Part shown: positions 10,537 to 17,988 of the stretch, piece after piece | Layout: each line of letters opens with the position of its first letter | Numbering within the stretch: position 1 is the stretch's first letter | Source: Betaproteobacteria bacterium | Lineage (GTDB): Bacteria; Pseudomonadota; Gammaproteobacteria; Burkholderiales; SG8-41 | Reading direction: 5' to 3' | NCBI GenBank assembly: GCA_016192825.1 | Contig: JACPTK010000045.1 | Coordinates: 72,236 to 119,922, forward strand | DNA: 47,687 nt | Program-made: the position numbers and the translations under genes | Notes under the pieces: model-generated | Seen by the model: only the letters and a program-made list of their open reading frames with translations | Told to the model about the DNA's origin: nothing | Database searches by the model: none

Positions 10537-11013
10537 GTGATCGAGGTCAGCGAGCGCATCGAGGTGCCATCGGCGCCGCGTATCGTATGGAATCTGCTGT
10601 CGGACCCGCGCGCGGTCGTCGATTGCGTGCCGGGCGCGGCGCTGGGGGAGCAGCTGGAAGACGGGTCGTACGACGCGACCCTGACGGTGAAGTTCGGGCC
10701 GGCCAAGGTTACCTTCCGCGCGCGGGTCGCGCTGGAGCTGGATAGCGCGGCGATGACCGGGCAGGTGTCCTCGAGAGGCAAGGACGATCAGGGCGGGACT
10801 CGGGTGAAGGCCGCGATGACCTTCAAGGTCGTCGAGGGCGAGGCGCCGGGCTCGTCGGTGATCCCGATCGACGCGCAGGTCGAGATTTCCGGCCGGCTCG
10901 CCTCGCTGGTGGAGAGCGGCGCGAACCTGGTGGTGAAGCGCATGACGGGCGAGTTTTCGGAACGGCTCGCCGCCAAAGTCGCGGGAGCGACTTTCGTGAC
11001 AAGTGACAAGTGA
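10537..11013 (+). CDS. CoxG/SRPBCC family protein
   Basis: 158-residue START/SRPBCC-fold protein resembling carbon monoxide dehydrogenase subunit G (CoxG). Typical segments are IEVPSAPRIVWNLLSDP, VVDCVPGAAL, the strand run YDATLTVKFGPAKVTF, and ISGRLASLVESGANLVVKRMTGEFSERLAA near the end. CoxG helps recruit CO dehydrogenase to the membrane, but homologues occur beside many unrelated oxidoreductases, and no cox genes are visible here. The start is a GTG at 10537. The last residues (VTSDK) and the stop are encoded by the GTGACAA heptamer repeat. Confidence 0.85.
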   Translation: MIEVSERIEVPSAPRIVWNLLSDPRAVVDCVPGAALGEQLEDGSYDATLTVKFGPAKVTFRARVALELDSAAMTGQVSSRGKDDQGGTRVKAAMTFKVVEGEAPGSSVIPIDAQVEISGRLASLVESGANLVVKRMTGEFSERLAAKVAGATFVTSDK

Positions 11014-11089
11014 CAAGTGATAGGTGATAGGGGTTTAGCGCCCGCTGCGCGGGAGACCTGTCACTTATCACTTATCACCTATCACCGGG
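10996..11089. repeat. Heptamer repeats forming inverted arms, overlapping the CoxG stop
   Basis: Left arm: GTGACAA three times, then GTGATAG twice (10996-11031). An inner hairpin (CGCCCGC-TGCGCGGG) follows. Right arm: TGTCACT, TATCACT, TATCACC and TATCACC (11058-11089). The arms are near complements and could form a long stem between the CoxG-like gene and the TPP enzyme gene. The array begins inside the CoxG-like coding region. Confidence 0.82.
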
Positions 11090-11105
11090 TTGGAGGAGGG
11101 AAAGC

Positions 11106-12761
11106 ATGAAGGTCTACCAGAGACTGGCCGCCGCGTTCAAGGCCGAGGGCACGACGCACGTCTTCGGCATCATGGGCGACGGCAACATGTACTGGATGCA
11201 CGAGCTGGACAAACTCGGCGGCGTCAAGATGCTCGAGGTGCGCCACGAGGGCGCCGGGCTCGGGATGGCCGACGGCTGGGCGCGGGTGACGCGCACGCCC
11301 GGCATTGCCACCGCGACCTGCGGTCCAGGGGTGACCCAGCTCGCGACCGCGCTGGTCACCGCGGCGCGCGCCCAATCGCCGCTCGTCGCCTTCTGCGGCG
11401 AGTATCCCTCGAACGACGACGAGTACAACCAGCGCCTGGACCAGGCAGCCTTCGCCGCCGGCTGCGAAACCGGCTTCATCCGCATCAACACGCCCGACGG
11501 CGCGGACGACGCCGTGCGCAAGGCGTTCTACCTGGCCAAGCTCGAGTCCCGTCCCATCATGTTGAGCGCGCCGATGGACGTCCAGCAGATGACCTTCGAG
11601 GACGACGACGAGCCGTACAAGCCGTCCTCCACGCTGCTCAAGCCGCGGGCGGTGCAGCCGGATCCCGCCGCGCTCGAGCAGGCGGCCGATATCATCGCCG
11701 GCAGCAAGAAGCCCGTGATCGTGGTCGGGCGCGGCGCGAAGTGGTCGGGCGCCGGCGACGCCGTGCTGAAGCTCGGCGAGCGCCTCGGCGCGCTGATCGC
11801 GACCACCCTGATGGCTAAGACCTGGCTCAGCGAATCCGAGTACCACGTCGGCGTTTCCGGCACCTACGGCACGCGCACGGCGATGCAGCTGTTCGAGGAG
11901 GCCGATTGCGTCATTGCCGTCGGCGCGAGCATGAACCGCTACACCACCGAGCACGGCTACCTCTATCCCAAGGCGCGCTTCGTGCACGTGGACGCCAAGC
12001 CGCACCTCATGATGAGCGGGGGGCGGTCCGCCGATTGCTACGTCCAGGCGGACGCGCGGGCGGGCGTCGAAGCGCTGGAAAGCCTGCTGGCCAAGCGTTC
12101 GGTCAAGATGACCGGTTACCGGACCCCGGAAGTCAAAAAGCGGCTCCCCTACCAATACGAAGACCGCACGGAATTCCCGATCGAGCCAGGCACCGTGGAC
12201 CCGCGCGAGATCGTCCTCGCCCTCGACGAGCTGGTGCCGGCGGACCTCAACCTGTTCACGGGCAGCGGCGCGACCGCGGGCTTCTCGAACATCATGTTCC
12301 GGCGCCAGCGCCCGGTGGTGCTGGCGAGCCATTTCTTCGGCTGCATCGGACAGATGCTGCCGGCCGCCATCGGAGGCGTGGTGGCGACGGGCAACAAGCC
12401 GGCGATACTCGTCGATGGCGACGCCAGCGTCATGATGCACCTGGCGGAGTTCGAAACGATGGTCCGCTACGGCGTCCCGCTGCTGGTGGTCTGCATGAAC
12501 AACCAGGCGCTGGGCTCGGAGTACTACAAGCTCGATGCGCACAAGATGAAGGCCGACCTGGCGACCATCCCGACTCCGGATCTGGGCGCCGTCGCCACGT
12601 CCTTTGGCGGCAGGGGCCGCCTGGTGCGCAGCGTGGAGGACGTGCGCGCGGCCGCGAAGGAGTGGCTGGCCAAGCCCGGCCCCATGATGCTCGACGTGCG
12701 AATCTCCCGCAGCGTGGTGACGCTGCCGTACCGCCGGGTCCATTACGGCCGCGACGAGTGA
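11106..12761 (+). CDS. Thiamine-diphosphate-dependent enzyme, acetolactate-synthase-like
   Basis: 551-residue single-chain TPP enzyme with all three domains in order. The N-terminal domain has the cofactor-activating Glu48 in VRHEGAGLGMADGWARV. The central domain shows VIVVGRGAKWSGAGDAVLKLGE. The C-terminal domain carries the TPP/Mg motif GDASVMMHLAEFETMVRYGVPLLVVCMNNQ. The family includes acetolactate synthase, benzoylformate decarboxylase and similar 2-oxoacid enzymes; the length fits. The usual acetolactate synthase small subunit is absent, arguing against a valine/isoleucine role. A good GGAGGAGGG site precedes the ATG. Confidence 0.9.
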   Translation: MKVYQRLAAAFKAEGTTHVFGIMGDGNMYWMHELDKLGGVKMLEVRHEGAGLGMADGWARVTRTPGIATATCGPGVTQLATALVTAARAQSPLVAFCGEYPSNDDEYNQRLDQAAFAAGCETGFIRINTPDGADDAVRKAFYLAKLESRPIMLSAPMDVQQMTFEDDDEPYKPSSTLLKPRAVQPDPAALEQAADIIAGSKKPVIVVGRGAKWSGAGDAVLKLGERLGALIATTLMAKTWLSESEYHVGVSGTYGTRTAMQLFEEADCVIAVGASMNRYTTEHGYLYPKARFVHVDAKPHLMMSGGRSADCYVQADARAGVEALESLLAKRSVKMTGYRTPEVKKRLPYQYEDRTEFPIEPGTVDPREIVLALDELVPADLNLFTGSGATAGFSNIMFRRQRPVVLASHFFGCIGQMLPAAIGGVVATGNKPAILVDGDASVMMHLAEFETMVRYGVPLLVVCMNNQALGSEYYKLDAHKMKADLATIPTPDLGAVATSFGGRGRLVRSVEDVRAAAKEWLAKPGPMMLDVRISRSVVTLPYRRVHYGRDE

Positions 12762-12850
12762 CCCGGAGACGGGTGCGGCGTGGCATGATGAAGCGTGACG
12801 GGTAAGGCGGGTTTGGTCCACTGGCGACCCACCACTCACGACCCACGGAA

Positions 12851-13489
12851 TTGGGCAAGCTGGACCCGCACGACCTCGAAGCGATCGCCGGGCGCACGCT
12901 GGATCATTACAACCGGCATGCCGAGGCGTTCTGGCGCGGCACGCGCGATCACGATGTCAGCCAGAACCTCTCCGCGCTGATCGAGCATATCGAGGCCGAG
13001 CCGCCGTTCACGATCCTCGACCTCGGGTGCGGCCCGGGGCGCGACCTCAAGGCGCTCACCGAGCGCGGCCACGTGGCCGTCGGGCTCGAAGGCTCGGAGC
13101 GTTTCGCCGAGATGGCGCGCGGCTACAGCGGCTGCGAAGTGTGGCAGCAGGATTTCCTCAAGCTGAGTCTCCCCGCCGGCCGCTTCGACGGCGTGTTCGC
13201 CAACGCCGCGCTGTTCCACGTCCCCACCCAGGAGTTGCCGCGGGTATTGCGCGAACTGCGCGCCACGCTTAAGCCGCGCGGCGTGCTGCTCAGCTCGAAC
13301 CCGCGCGGCAACAACGAGGAAGGGTGGAACGAGGGGCGCTACGGCGCGTACTGGGATCTTGCGACCTGGCGCCGGTTTCTGACCGAAGCGGGCTTCGACG
13401 AAATCACGCACTACTATCGCCCTGCCGGCCTGCCGCGGGAGCAACAGCCGTGGCTGGCGACGGTCTGGCGGCGAACCTGCGAGGCGTGA
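12851..13489 (+). CDS. Class I SAM-dependent methyltransferase
   Basis: 212-residue methyltransferase with the motif I loop ILDLGCGPGRDLKAL near residue 56, acidic motif II (VGLEGSERF), and FDGVFANAALFHV plus LRATLKPRGVLLSSNPRG later in the Rossmann fold. The N-terminal LDHYNRHAEAFWRGTRDHDVSQN stretch is typical of this subgroup. The best start is a TTG at 12851; no in-frame ATG precedes the conserved region and the ribosome site is weak. Between it and the TPP enzyme lie 89 bases with GTGAC/ACTCACGAC-type repeats. The substrate is unknown. Confidence 0.87.
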   Translation: MGKLDPHDLEAIAGRTLDHYNRHAEAFWRGTRDHDVSQNLSALIEHIEAEPPFTILDLGCGPGRDLKALTERGHVAVGLEGSERFAEMARGYSGCEVWQQDFLKLSLPAGRFDGVFANAALFHVPTQELPRVLRELRATLKPRGVLLSSNPRGNNEEGWNEGRYGAYWDLATWRRFLTEAGFDEITHYYRPAGLPREQQPWLATVWRRTCEA

Positions 13490-13731
13490 CGAGGCGCAGC
13501 CAACGGCGCGAATGCGAGCTTCAGGACGTCGGCATAATAATGCCGCAGCTGGCGGTCCGGCGATCGCGTCCACCCCCGTCGAGCCCGGCGCCGGCGGTTG
13601 TCACCGCCGATCCGCGGGCGCACAATGCCGTTACGCACACTGCCGCTTCATTGGGCATTGATTTCCTCATTCACCGGGCGTCCGATCGTCGGGCGCGCGG
13701 TGTTCCGCCAACGGGAGTCGGGGAGGGGATC

Positions 13732-14109
13732 ATGGACTACGTGATCATCGCAGCGATCATCGTCGTGGCGCTGGCGCTGCTCGCCTGGTGGCGCCGGGGC
13801 TCCGGGCATCCGTCATTCAAGCCGCTGGACGTGGGTGGACGCGCGGAACGCTCGGCCGAGGAATTCCACCGCGATTTCTACGCCGGCCTCGGCAGCGAAT
13901 CGATCCAGGACATCCACGCGGTGCTCGAGGCGGTGTCGCGCGCCACCGGCCTGCCCGCCGGCAAGCTCGAGCCCGCCGACGAGCTCGGCGCGATCGCCGC
14001 CGCGAACGGGCTGCAGCGCGCGTTCCTGGTGGCGGCAAAGGACGGCCGGATGCGCATCTCGGTCAACGGCAAGCTGTTCTACGAAGGTGCCTGCTCCGCC
14101 GAGGGATGA
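13732..14109 (+). CDS. Small membrane-anchored protein of unknown function
   Basis: 125 residues: an N-terminal transmembrane helix (MDYVIIAAIIVVALALLAWW, residues 1-20) and a soluble tail of about 100 residues with YAGLGSESIQDIHAVLEAVSRATGLPAGKLEPADEL and a final strand-rich RMRISVNGKLFYEG. No catalytic motif is recognisable. I chose ATG 13732 because GGGAGGGG sits just upstream and the helix begins at once. The tail has the look of a regulatory or docking domain; that is only an impression. The 242 bases before it hold no gene. Confidence 0.72.
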   Translation: MDYVIIAAIIVVALALLAWWRRGSGHPSFKPLDVGGRAERSAEEFHRDFYAGLGSESIQDIHAVLEAVSRATGLPAGKLEPADELGAIAAANGLQRAFLVAAKDGRMRISVNGKLFYEGACSAEG

Positions 14110-14294
14110 AGGATGACCACCTTGCAGCTCGCCGTGTGCCGTTTGCAGTTGCTGCGAACTGACGGCTGCCGCCTGGCAACTTACATGACTCATCGCCCAC
14201 GCATTTCGGCTCCCGGGTTGATCTAGAGCAAAATCCTCCCCCGCGCGGGCGGTTAGCATGGGCCATCGGCGCGATTGCCGTGGAGGAATCCACC

Positions 14295-15008
14295 ATGAAG
14301 TACGAAGATCCCGCGTGCGCGTACTGCCCGCCTGCGGTCAGGGCCTGCCGCCAGGGCGAGGACGCCGAGCGCGGCCCCGGCTTCTGCCCGACCAAGGTCG
14401 ATCCTGCAACCCAGGCGATGGCGCTCGAGCGCTACGAGGACCCGGAGGTCCGCAAGATCTCGCGGGAGTCGGCGCTGGTCGAGTCCGAGGGCTACTGCAA
14501 GTGGACGCGGGTGGAGGAGGTCGTGCAGTTCGCCAAGCGCATGGGCTACCGCAAGATCGGCATCGCCAACTGCATCAGCTTCGTCGACCACGCCTACGTG
14601 CTGAGCGGCATCCTGGAGAGCCACGGCTTCGAGGTGGTGTCGGCCGCCTGCAAGACCGGCAGCATTCCGAAGGAAGACCTGGGCATCGCCGATCGCGAGA
14701 AGGTCCGCCCCGGGCAGTTCGAGGCCCTGTGCAATCCGGTGTGCCAGGCCGAGCTGCTCAACGAGCACGGCTGCGAGCTCAACATCGTGCTGGGGCTGTG
14801 CATCGGCCACGACAGCCTGTTCTTCCGGCACGCGAAGGGGCTGACGACGGTGCTCGTCGCCAAGGACCGCGTGCTCGGCCACAATCCGGTGGCCGCGCTG
14901 CAGCTCGCGGATACCTATTACAGCCGGGTGTGGGGACCGCTCAAGCCGGCCAACCCGCCCAAGCTTCCCGTGGCCGGGCGGCGCAACGTCAAGACCGATG
15001 CGAGGTGA
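14295..15008 (+). CDS. DUF1847 domain-containing cysteine-rich protein
   Basis: 237-residue protein of the DUF1847 family. Cys8, Cys11, Cys18 and Cys31 lie in the first 31 residues (ACAYCPPAVRAC, GPGFCPT), and more cysteines follow in GYCKW, NCISF, AACKTG and LCNPVCQAELLNEHGC, which suggests a metal or Fe-S site. The remainder resembles other members: KIGIANCISFVDHAYVLSGILE, LGLCIGHDSLFFRHAKG and TTVLVAKDRVLGHNPVAAL. The function is not established. ATG 14295 is preferred because GGAGGA lies 7 bases before it; GTG 14280 would place the ribosome site inside the gene. It is convergent with the cytochrome gene. Confidence 0.85.
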   Translation: MKYEDPACAYCPPAVRACRQGEDAERGPGFCPTKVDPATQAMALERYEDPEVRKISRESALVESEGYCKWTRVEEVVQFAKRMGYRKIGIANCISFVDHAYVLSGILESHGFEVVSAACKTGSIPKEDLGIADREKVRPGQFEALCNPVCQAELLNEHGCELNIVLGLCIGHDSLFFRHAKGLTTVLVAKDRVLGHNPVAALQLADTYYSRVWGPLKPANPPKLPVAGRRNVKTDAR

Positions 15009-15046
15009 GTGATGGGTGATGCGGGCGGCTTGGCCTATTTGCGTGA

Positions 15047-15658
15047 CTACTTCGGGGCGCTCGCCGTCTGCTGCGGAAACTTGTAGTAGGTGGCGTTCAG
15101 GTAGGCGACGATGTCCTCGATTTCCTGGGGCGTCATCTTCGGGTTGAGAAGCTCGTTGCGCCGGTTCACGGCGTCGCGCAGTTCCGCGACGGACTTGATC
15201 CGGCCCCTGAACCGCGTGGGCTGCGCCGGGGGCTCGTCCGAAAGCCCGCTCGCCCTCAGCACCGAATCGAAAAAGGAGGCGGCGGCGGAGGTCACCGGCG
15301 CGGTGTAGCGCTCGATGCCGTGGCAGGAAAAGCACACGCCGTGTATCCGGGCCCCGCGCTTCGGGTCCCCGACCAGCGCGGGCGCCACCGCGATTTTTTC
15401 CGCAGCCTTGACGTACTCGGCGCGGATTTTCGCTTTTTCCTCCGGCGTCGCGGCCTGCTCCATGCGGCGCCGGTAGGTGTCGCGCTCGGCGCCGGTCATC
15501 CGTTCCGCGCCGGGAATGACCTCGCGCTGCGCCGCCGGCGCCTCGCCGCCGTGCGCCGCGTCGATCGCGGCCGCGGTCATCACCACGGCGCCCGCGGCCA
15601 GTATCAGTATCTCGACAGCCTTTCTGCTGCCCCGTGCCAAAACCCCATCTGCAGCCAT
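15047..15658 (-). CDS. c-type cytochrome, single heme
   Basis: 203-residue exported cytochrome c. A signal sequence (AVEILILAAGAVVMTAAAI, residues 14-32) precedes a charged linker of about 70 residues rich in Glu, Lys and Arg. One heme-binding motif CFSCH (Cys109, Cys112, His113) is present. The likely distal Met is in NPKMTPQEIEDIVAYLNATYY, the normal C-terminal cytochrome helix. The domain acts as a periplasmic electron carrier. The linker before the heme motif is longer than usual. ATG 15658 starts the protein just before the signal sequence. An FNR/ANR-like box lies about 90 bases upstream. Confidence 0.88.
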   Translation of the reverse strand: MAADGVLARGSRKAVEILILAAGAVVMTAAAIDAAHGGEAPAAQREVIPGAERMTGAERDTYRRRMEQAATPEEKAKIRAEYVKAAEKIAVAPALVGDPKRGARIHGVCFSCHGIERYTAPVTSAAASFFDSVLRASGLSDEPPAQPTRFRGRIKSVAELRDAVNRRNELLNPKMTPQEIEDIVAYLNATYYKFPQQTASAPK

Positions 15659-15743
15659 ACGCCACCTCACCGCCCGATCCTGATTCAATGCATCCTGCCT
15701 TTTCAGAACGAAAATATGGTGTTCCGGACAGTGCCGGCGTGTT

Positions 15744-15757
15744 TTGACATAGATCAA
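15744..15757. promoter_or_regulatory. FNR/ANR-like operator upstream of the cytochrome gene
   Basis: TTGACATAGATCAA matches the FNR/ANR/DNR consensus TTGAT-N4-ATCAA at nine of ten positions; on the gene strand it reads TTGATCTATGTCAA. The box centre is about 92 bases upstream of the cytochrome ATG, allowing activation from near -41 of a start site around 15709. The site implies expression under low oxygen. It faces only the cytochrome gene; dinB on the other side starts 123 bases away beyond a repeat array. Confidence 0.65.
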
Positions 15758-15764
15758 GGGTCTT

Positions 15765-15812
15765 GAGGGATGAGGGATGAGGGATGAGGAATGAGGGATG
15801 AGGGATGAGGGG
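15765..15812. repeat. Tandem heptamer GGGATGA array
   Basis: Six to seven head-to-tail copies of GGGATGA, one as GGAATGA. Single or double copies of the same unit occur near 4830 and, as TCATCCC, at 44333-44347. The array lies between the cytochrome FNR-like box and dinB. No coding frame is suggested. Confidence 0.85.
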
Positions 15813-15845
15813 AAAAAACCTCTACTCACTAGAACTTGTCTCAAA

Positions 15846-15876
15846 AACAAGAAATGGACAGGATTTACAGGATTAA
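15846..15876 (+). repeat. 31-bp dispersed repeat copy just before dinB
   Basis: A sequence of 31 bases (centre GGACAGGATTTACAGGATTA) is identical to the one at 19334-19364. Here it ends three bases before the dinB ATG, and its AGGA at 15869-15872 sits 7 bases before that ATG, where a Shine-Dalgarno is expected. There is no inverted partner at this copy. Confidence 0.85.
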
Positions 15877-15879
15877 GCC

Positions 15880-17004
15880 ATGACGCGCTTCATCGCGCAC
15901 CTGGACATGGACGCGTTCTACGCGTCCGTCGAGCTGCTGCGCTATCCGGGGCTGCGCGGCAAGCCGGTGGTGATCGGCGGACCGCGGCGTCCGGGGGGCG
16001 AAAACCCGGTGCGAGCCCTGCGCGAGTACAGCGGCCGCGGCGTGATCACCACGGCCACTTACGAGGCGCGGAAATTCGGCGTGAACTCAGGCATGGCCCT
16101 GATGAAGGCGGCGAAGCTCGCGCCCGACGCGCTGCTGCTGCCGGCCGATTTCGACGAATACCGGCGCTACTCGCGGATGTTCAAGGACGCGGTGCGCGCG
16201 CTGGCGCCCGAGATCGAGGACCGCGGCATCGACGAGATCTACATCGATTTCACGGCCCTGGTGGAGGCGAGCGCGGCCGAGGGCGCGCCGGACCCGTGGG
16301 CGCGCGCGCGGGTGCTCGCGACCGACGTGCAGCGCGCGGTGCGCGAGTCGACCGGACTCACGTGCTCGATCGGCGTCACGCCGAACAAGCTGCTCTCCAA
16401 GATTGCCTCGGAGCTGGACAAGCCGGGCGGGGTGACGGTGCTGCGCGCGGAGGACGTTCCCGCGCGCATCTGGCCGCTGCCGGTGCGCAAGATCAACGGC
16501 ATCGGCCCCAAAGCGGGCGCGAAGCTCGAGGCGCTCGGCATCCGCGCCATCGGCGAGCTCGCGCGCGCCGATCCCGCGCTGCTGGTGGCGCATTTCGGCC
16601 GGAGCTACGGCGCCTGGATGCACGACGCGGCGCACGGGCGCGACGAGCGGCCGGTGGTCACTTACAGCGAGCCGAAATCCATCAGCCGCGAGACCACCTT
16701 CGAGGACGACCTGCACCCGGTGCGCGACCGCGAGCGGCTCTCGCGCGTCTTCACCGGCCTGTGCGTGAAGGTGGCCGAGGACCTCGCGCGGAAGGGCTAC
16801 GTCGGCAGGACGATCGGGCTCAAGCTGCGCTACGACAACTTCAAGACGGTCACGCGCGACCGCACGCTCGCGGAGCCCACCGGCGACGCCGCCGCGATCC
16901 GCCGCGCGGCGGGCGAGTGCCTGAAACGCGTGCCGCTCGACCGGCGCATCCGGCTGCTCGGCGTGCGCGTGGGATCGCTGAGCCGGCCGGGCGGGGGTGG
17001 ATGA
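15880..17004 (+). CDS. dinB: DNA polymerase IV (Y-family), DinB
   Basis: 374-residue translesion DNA polymerase. The palm motif IAHLDMDAFYASVE gives catalytic Asp9. The second acidic pair is Asp118-Glu119 in GIDEIYIDF; the usual Ser before it is Gly. ENPVRALREYSGRGVITTATYEARKFG and SIGVTPNKLLSKIASELDKP are characteristic, as is the helix-hairpin-helix INGIGPKAGAKLEALGI. The little finger ends at LLGVRVGSLSRPGGGG, without the C-terminal QLxLGL-type beta-clamp peptide present in E. coli DinB. ATG 15880 starts exactly at the conserved N-terminus. Confidence 0.93.
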   Translation: MTRFIAHLDMDAFYASVELLRYPGLRGKPVVIGGPRRPGGENPVRALREYSGRGVITTATYEARKFGVNSGMALMKAAKLAPDALLLPADFDEYRRYSRMFKDAVRALAPEIEDRGIDEIYIDFTALVEASAAEGAPDPWARARVLATDVQRAVRESTGLTCSIGVTPNKLLSKIASELDKPGGVTVLRAEDVPARIWPLPVRKINGIGPKAGAKLEALGIRAIGELARADPALLVAHFGRSYGAWMHDAAHGRDERPVVTYSEPKSISRETTFEDDLHPVRDRERLSRVFTGLCVKVAEDLARKGYVGRTIGLKLRYDNFKTVTRDRTLAEPTGDAAAIRRAAGECLKRVPLDRRIRLLGVRVGSLSRPGGGG

Positions 17005-17082
17005 AGACGGAAGGCGGAAGAGGCATCCTTCAAGGTTCTTTCCGCCTGCCGCCTTTCGCTTTGCTGTTCGTCCCCCGCTATC

Positions 17083-17712
17083 ATGGCCGTGATGAGATCC
17101 CGCATGCGACACCGCCAGGCCGGCAGCGCGCTCGGCGAGAAGCTGATTATCGTCGCAGTCATGGGGCTGTATTGCGCGCTGCTGCTGGGGGCGTTCAGCC
17201 GGTCGCTCGTCGCCGGCTTCGGCATGGTCGGCTTGACCATCGGTATCGGCGCGCTGGTCATTGCCTACGGTCATATGCGGGACCAGCGGGCTGAGCGCGC
17301 GCGTGTGAACGCCCGGCTGTCCGACCTGGAGCAGGCGGCCCTGGCCCACGGCGCGGTGATCGAGGCGCTGTTCATCGGCCGGGGAGAGGGTGGCGCCGTC
17401 GCGGCCTTCGGTGTCGCCGGCGCGGCGGGTAAGGTCTTCTTCGCGCGCGAGACCTGCGAAAAGGACCGTACCCGCGTGGTCGAACTCGCACAGATCGCCG
17501 CGGCGTTCGCGCGGCCGGACGGCGAGGACCGCTACCGGCTCGAGGTGAGGAGTCGCCCCGGCGAAGGCCGCTCACCGCGCGCAACGCTGTTTGTGAGAGT
17601 GGAGAGCCGCGAGGAGGCCGGGCGCTGGGTGGACACGCTGAAGCCGTGCCTGGGAAACCGGGTGAAGCTCGTCGACACGGCGGACGAGCTTCACCTGAAG
17701 AATGAAGAATGA
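17083..17712 (+). CDS. Membrane protein of unknown function
   Basis: 209 residues. Two hydrophobic segments (about 20-42 and 45-63) are followed by a cytoplasmic region with a short helical RAERARVNARLSDLEQAALA stretch and a mixed domain ending in LFVRVESREEAGRWVDTLKPCLGN. I recognise no family. The stop overlaps the start of the 51-residue gene downstream (ATGA at 17709-17712), implying coupled translation. Between dinB and this gene, 17012-17047 holds an 8-bp stem (AGGCGGAA/TTCCGCCT), possibly a weak terminator. Confidence 0.7.
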   Translation: MAVMRSRMRHRQAGSALGEKLIIVAVMGLYCALLLGAFSRSLVAGFGMVGLTIGIGALVIAYGHMRDQRAERARVNARLSDLEQAALAHGAVIEALFIGRGEGGAVAAFGVAGAAGKVFFARETCEKDRTRVVELAQIAAAFARPDGEDRYRLEVRSRPGEGRSPRATLFVRVESREEAGRWVDTLKPCLGNRVKLVDTADELHLKNEE

Positions 17713-17864
17713 AATGGAGGCCTTTTCTGGCACGGATGGTCCCGCTTCTGGTCGCCGCCTTCATGGCGCTGACCGCTTCGGCCCAGCCGCCGTTCACCGA
17801 GCTGGAGACCGTCATCCGGGGCCTCGAGGCGCTGCTGCGCGAGCAGCGCAGGCGGGCCATTTGA
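17709..17864 (+). CDS. Small exported protein, 51 residues
   Basis: A short gene with a clear export signal: basic start MKWRPFLARM, hydrophobic core VPLLVAAFMALTA and a signal-peptidase-type site at SAQ. The mature peptide, about 26 residues, begins PPFTELETVIRGLEALLREQ and is an amphipathic helix. The ATG overlaps the preceding TGA (ATGA), so it is probably translated with the membrane protein upstream. No family is known to me. Pairing of a membrane protein with a small secreted helix is suggestive but unproven. Confidence 0.6.
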   Translation: MKWRPFLARMVPLLVAAFMALTASAQPPFTELETVIRGLEALLREQRRRAI

Positions 17865-17914
17865 GGACGTCGCAGAAACGAGAGACGACACACACGGCGC
17901 GCCTCGTCGTGTAA

Positions 17915-17954
17915 GCTAGGAGCATGTCGGACTTGGGTCCGACATGCTGCTAGC
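17915..17954. repeat. Dispersed palindrome, copy 2
   Basis: Arms of 18 bp, GCTAGGAGCATGTCGGAC and GTCCGACATGCTGCTAGC, enclose a 4-base loop with a single mismatch. The core GTCGGACTT/GTCCGAC is shared with the other copies. It sits between the 51-residue gene and the hydrolase gene. Confidence 0.85.
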
Positions 17955-17988
17955 AAGAAAAGCAACCCGACTCGATTCTTCCGCAATC

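Noticed and set aside
15765-15812. CRISPR-like array
   Set aside because: Units are 7 bp with no spacers and no cas genes are in the window; it is a simple tandem repeat.
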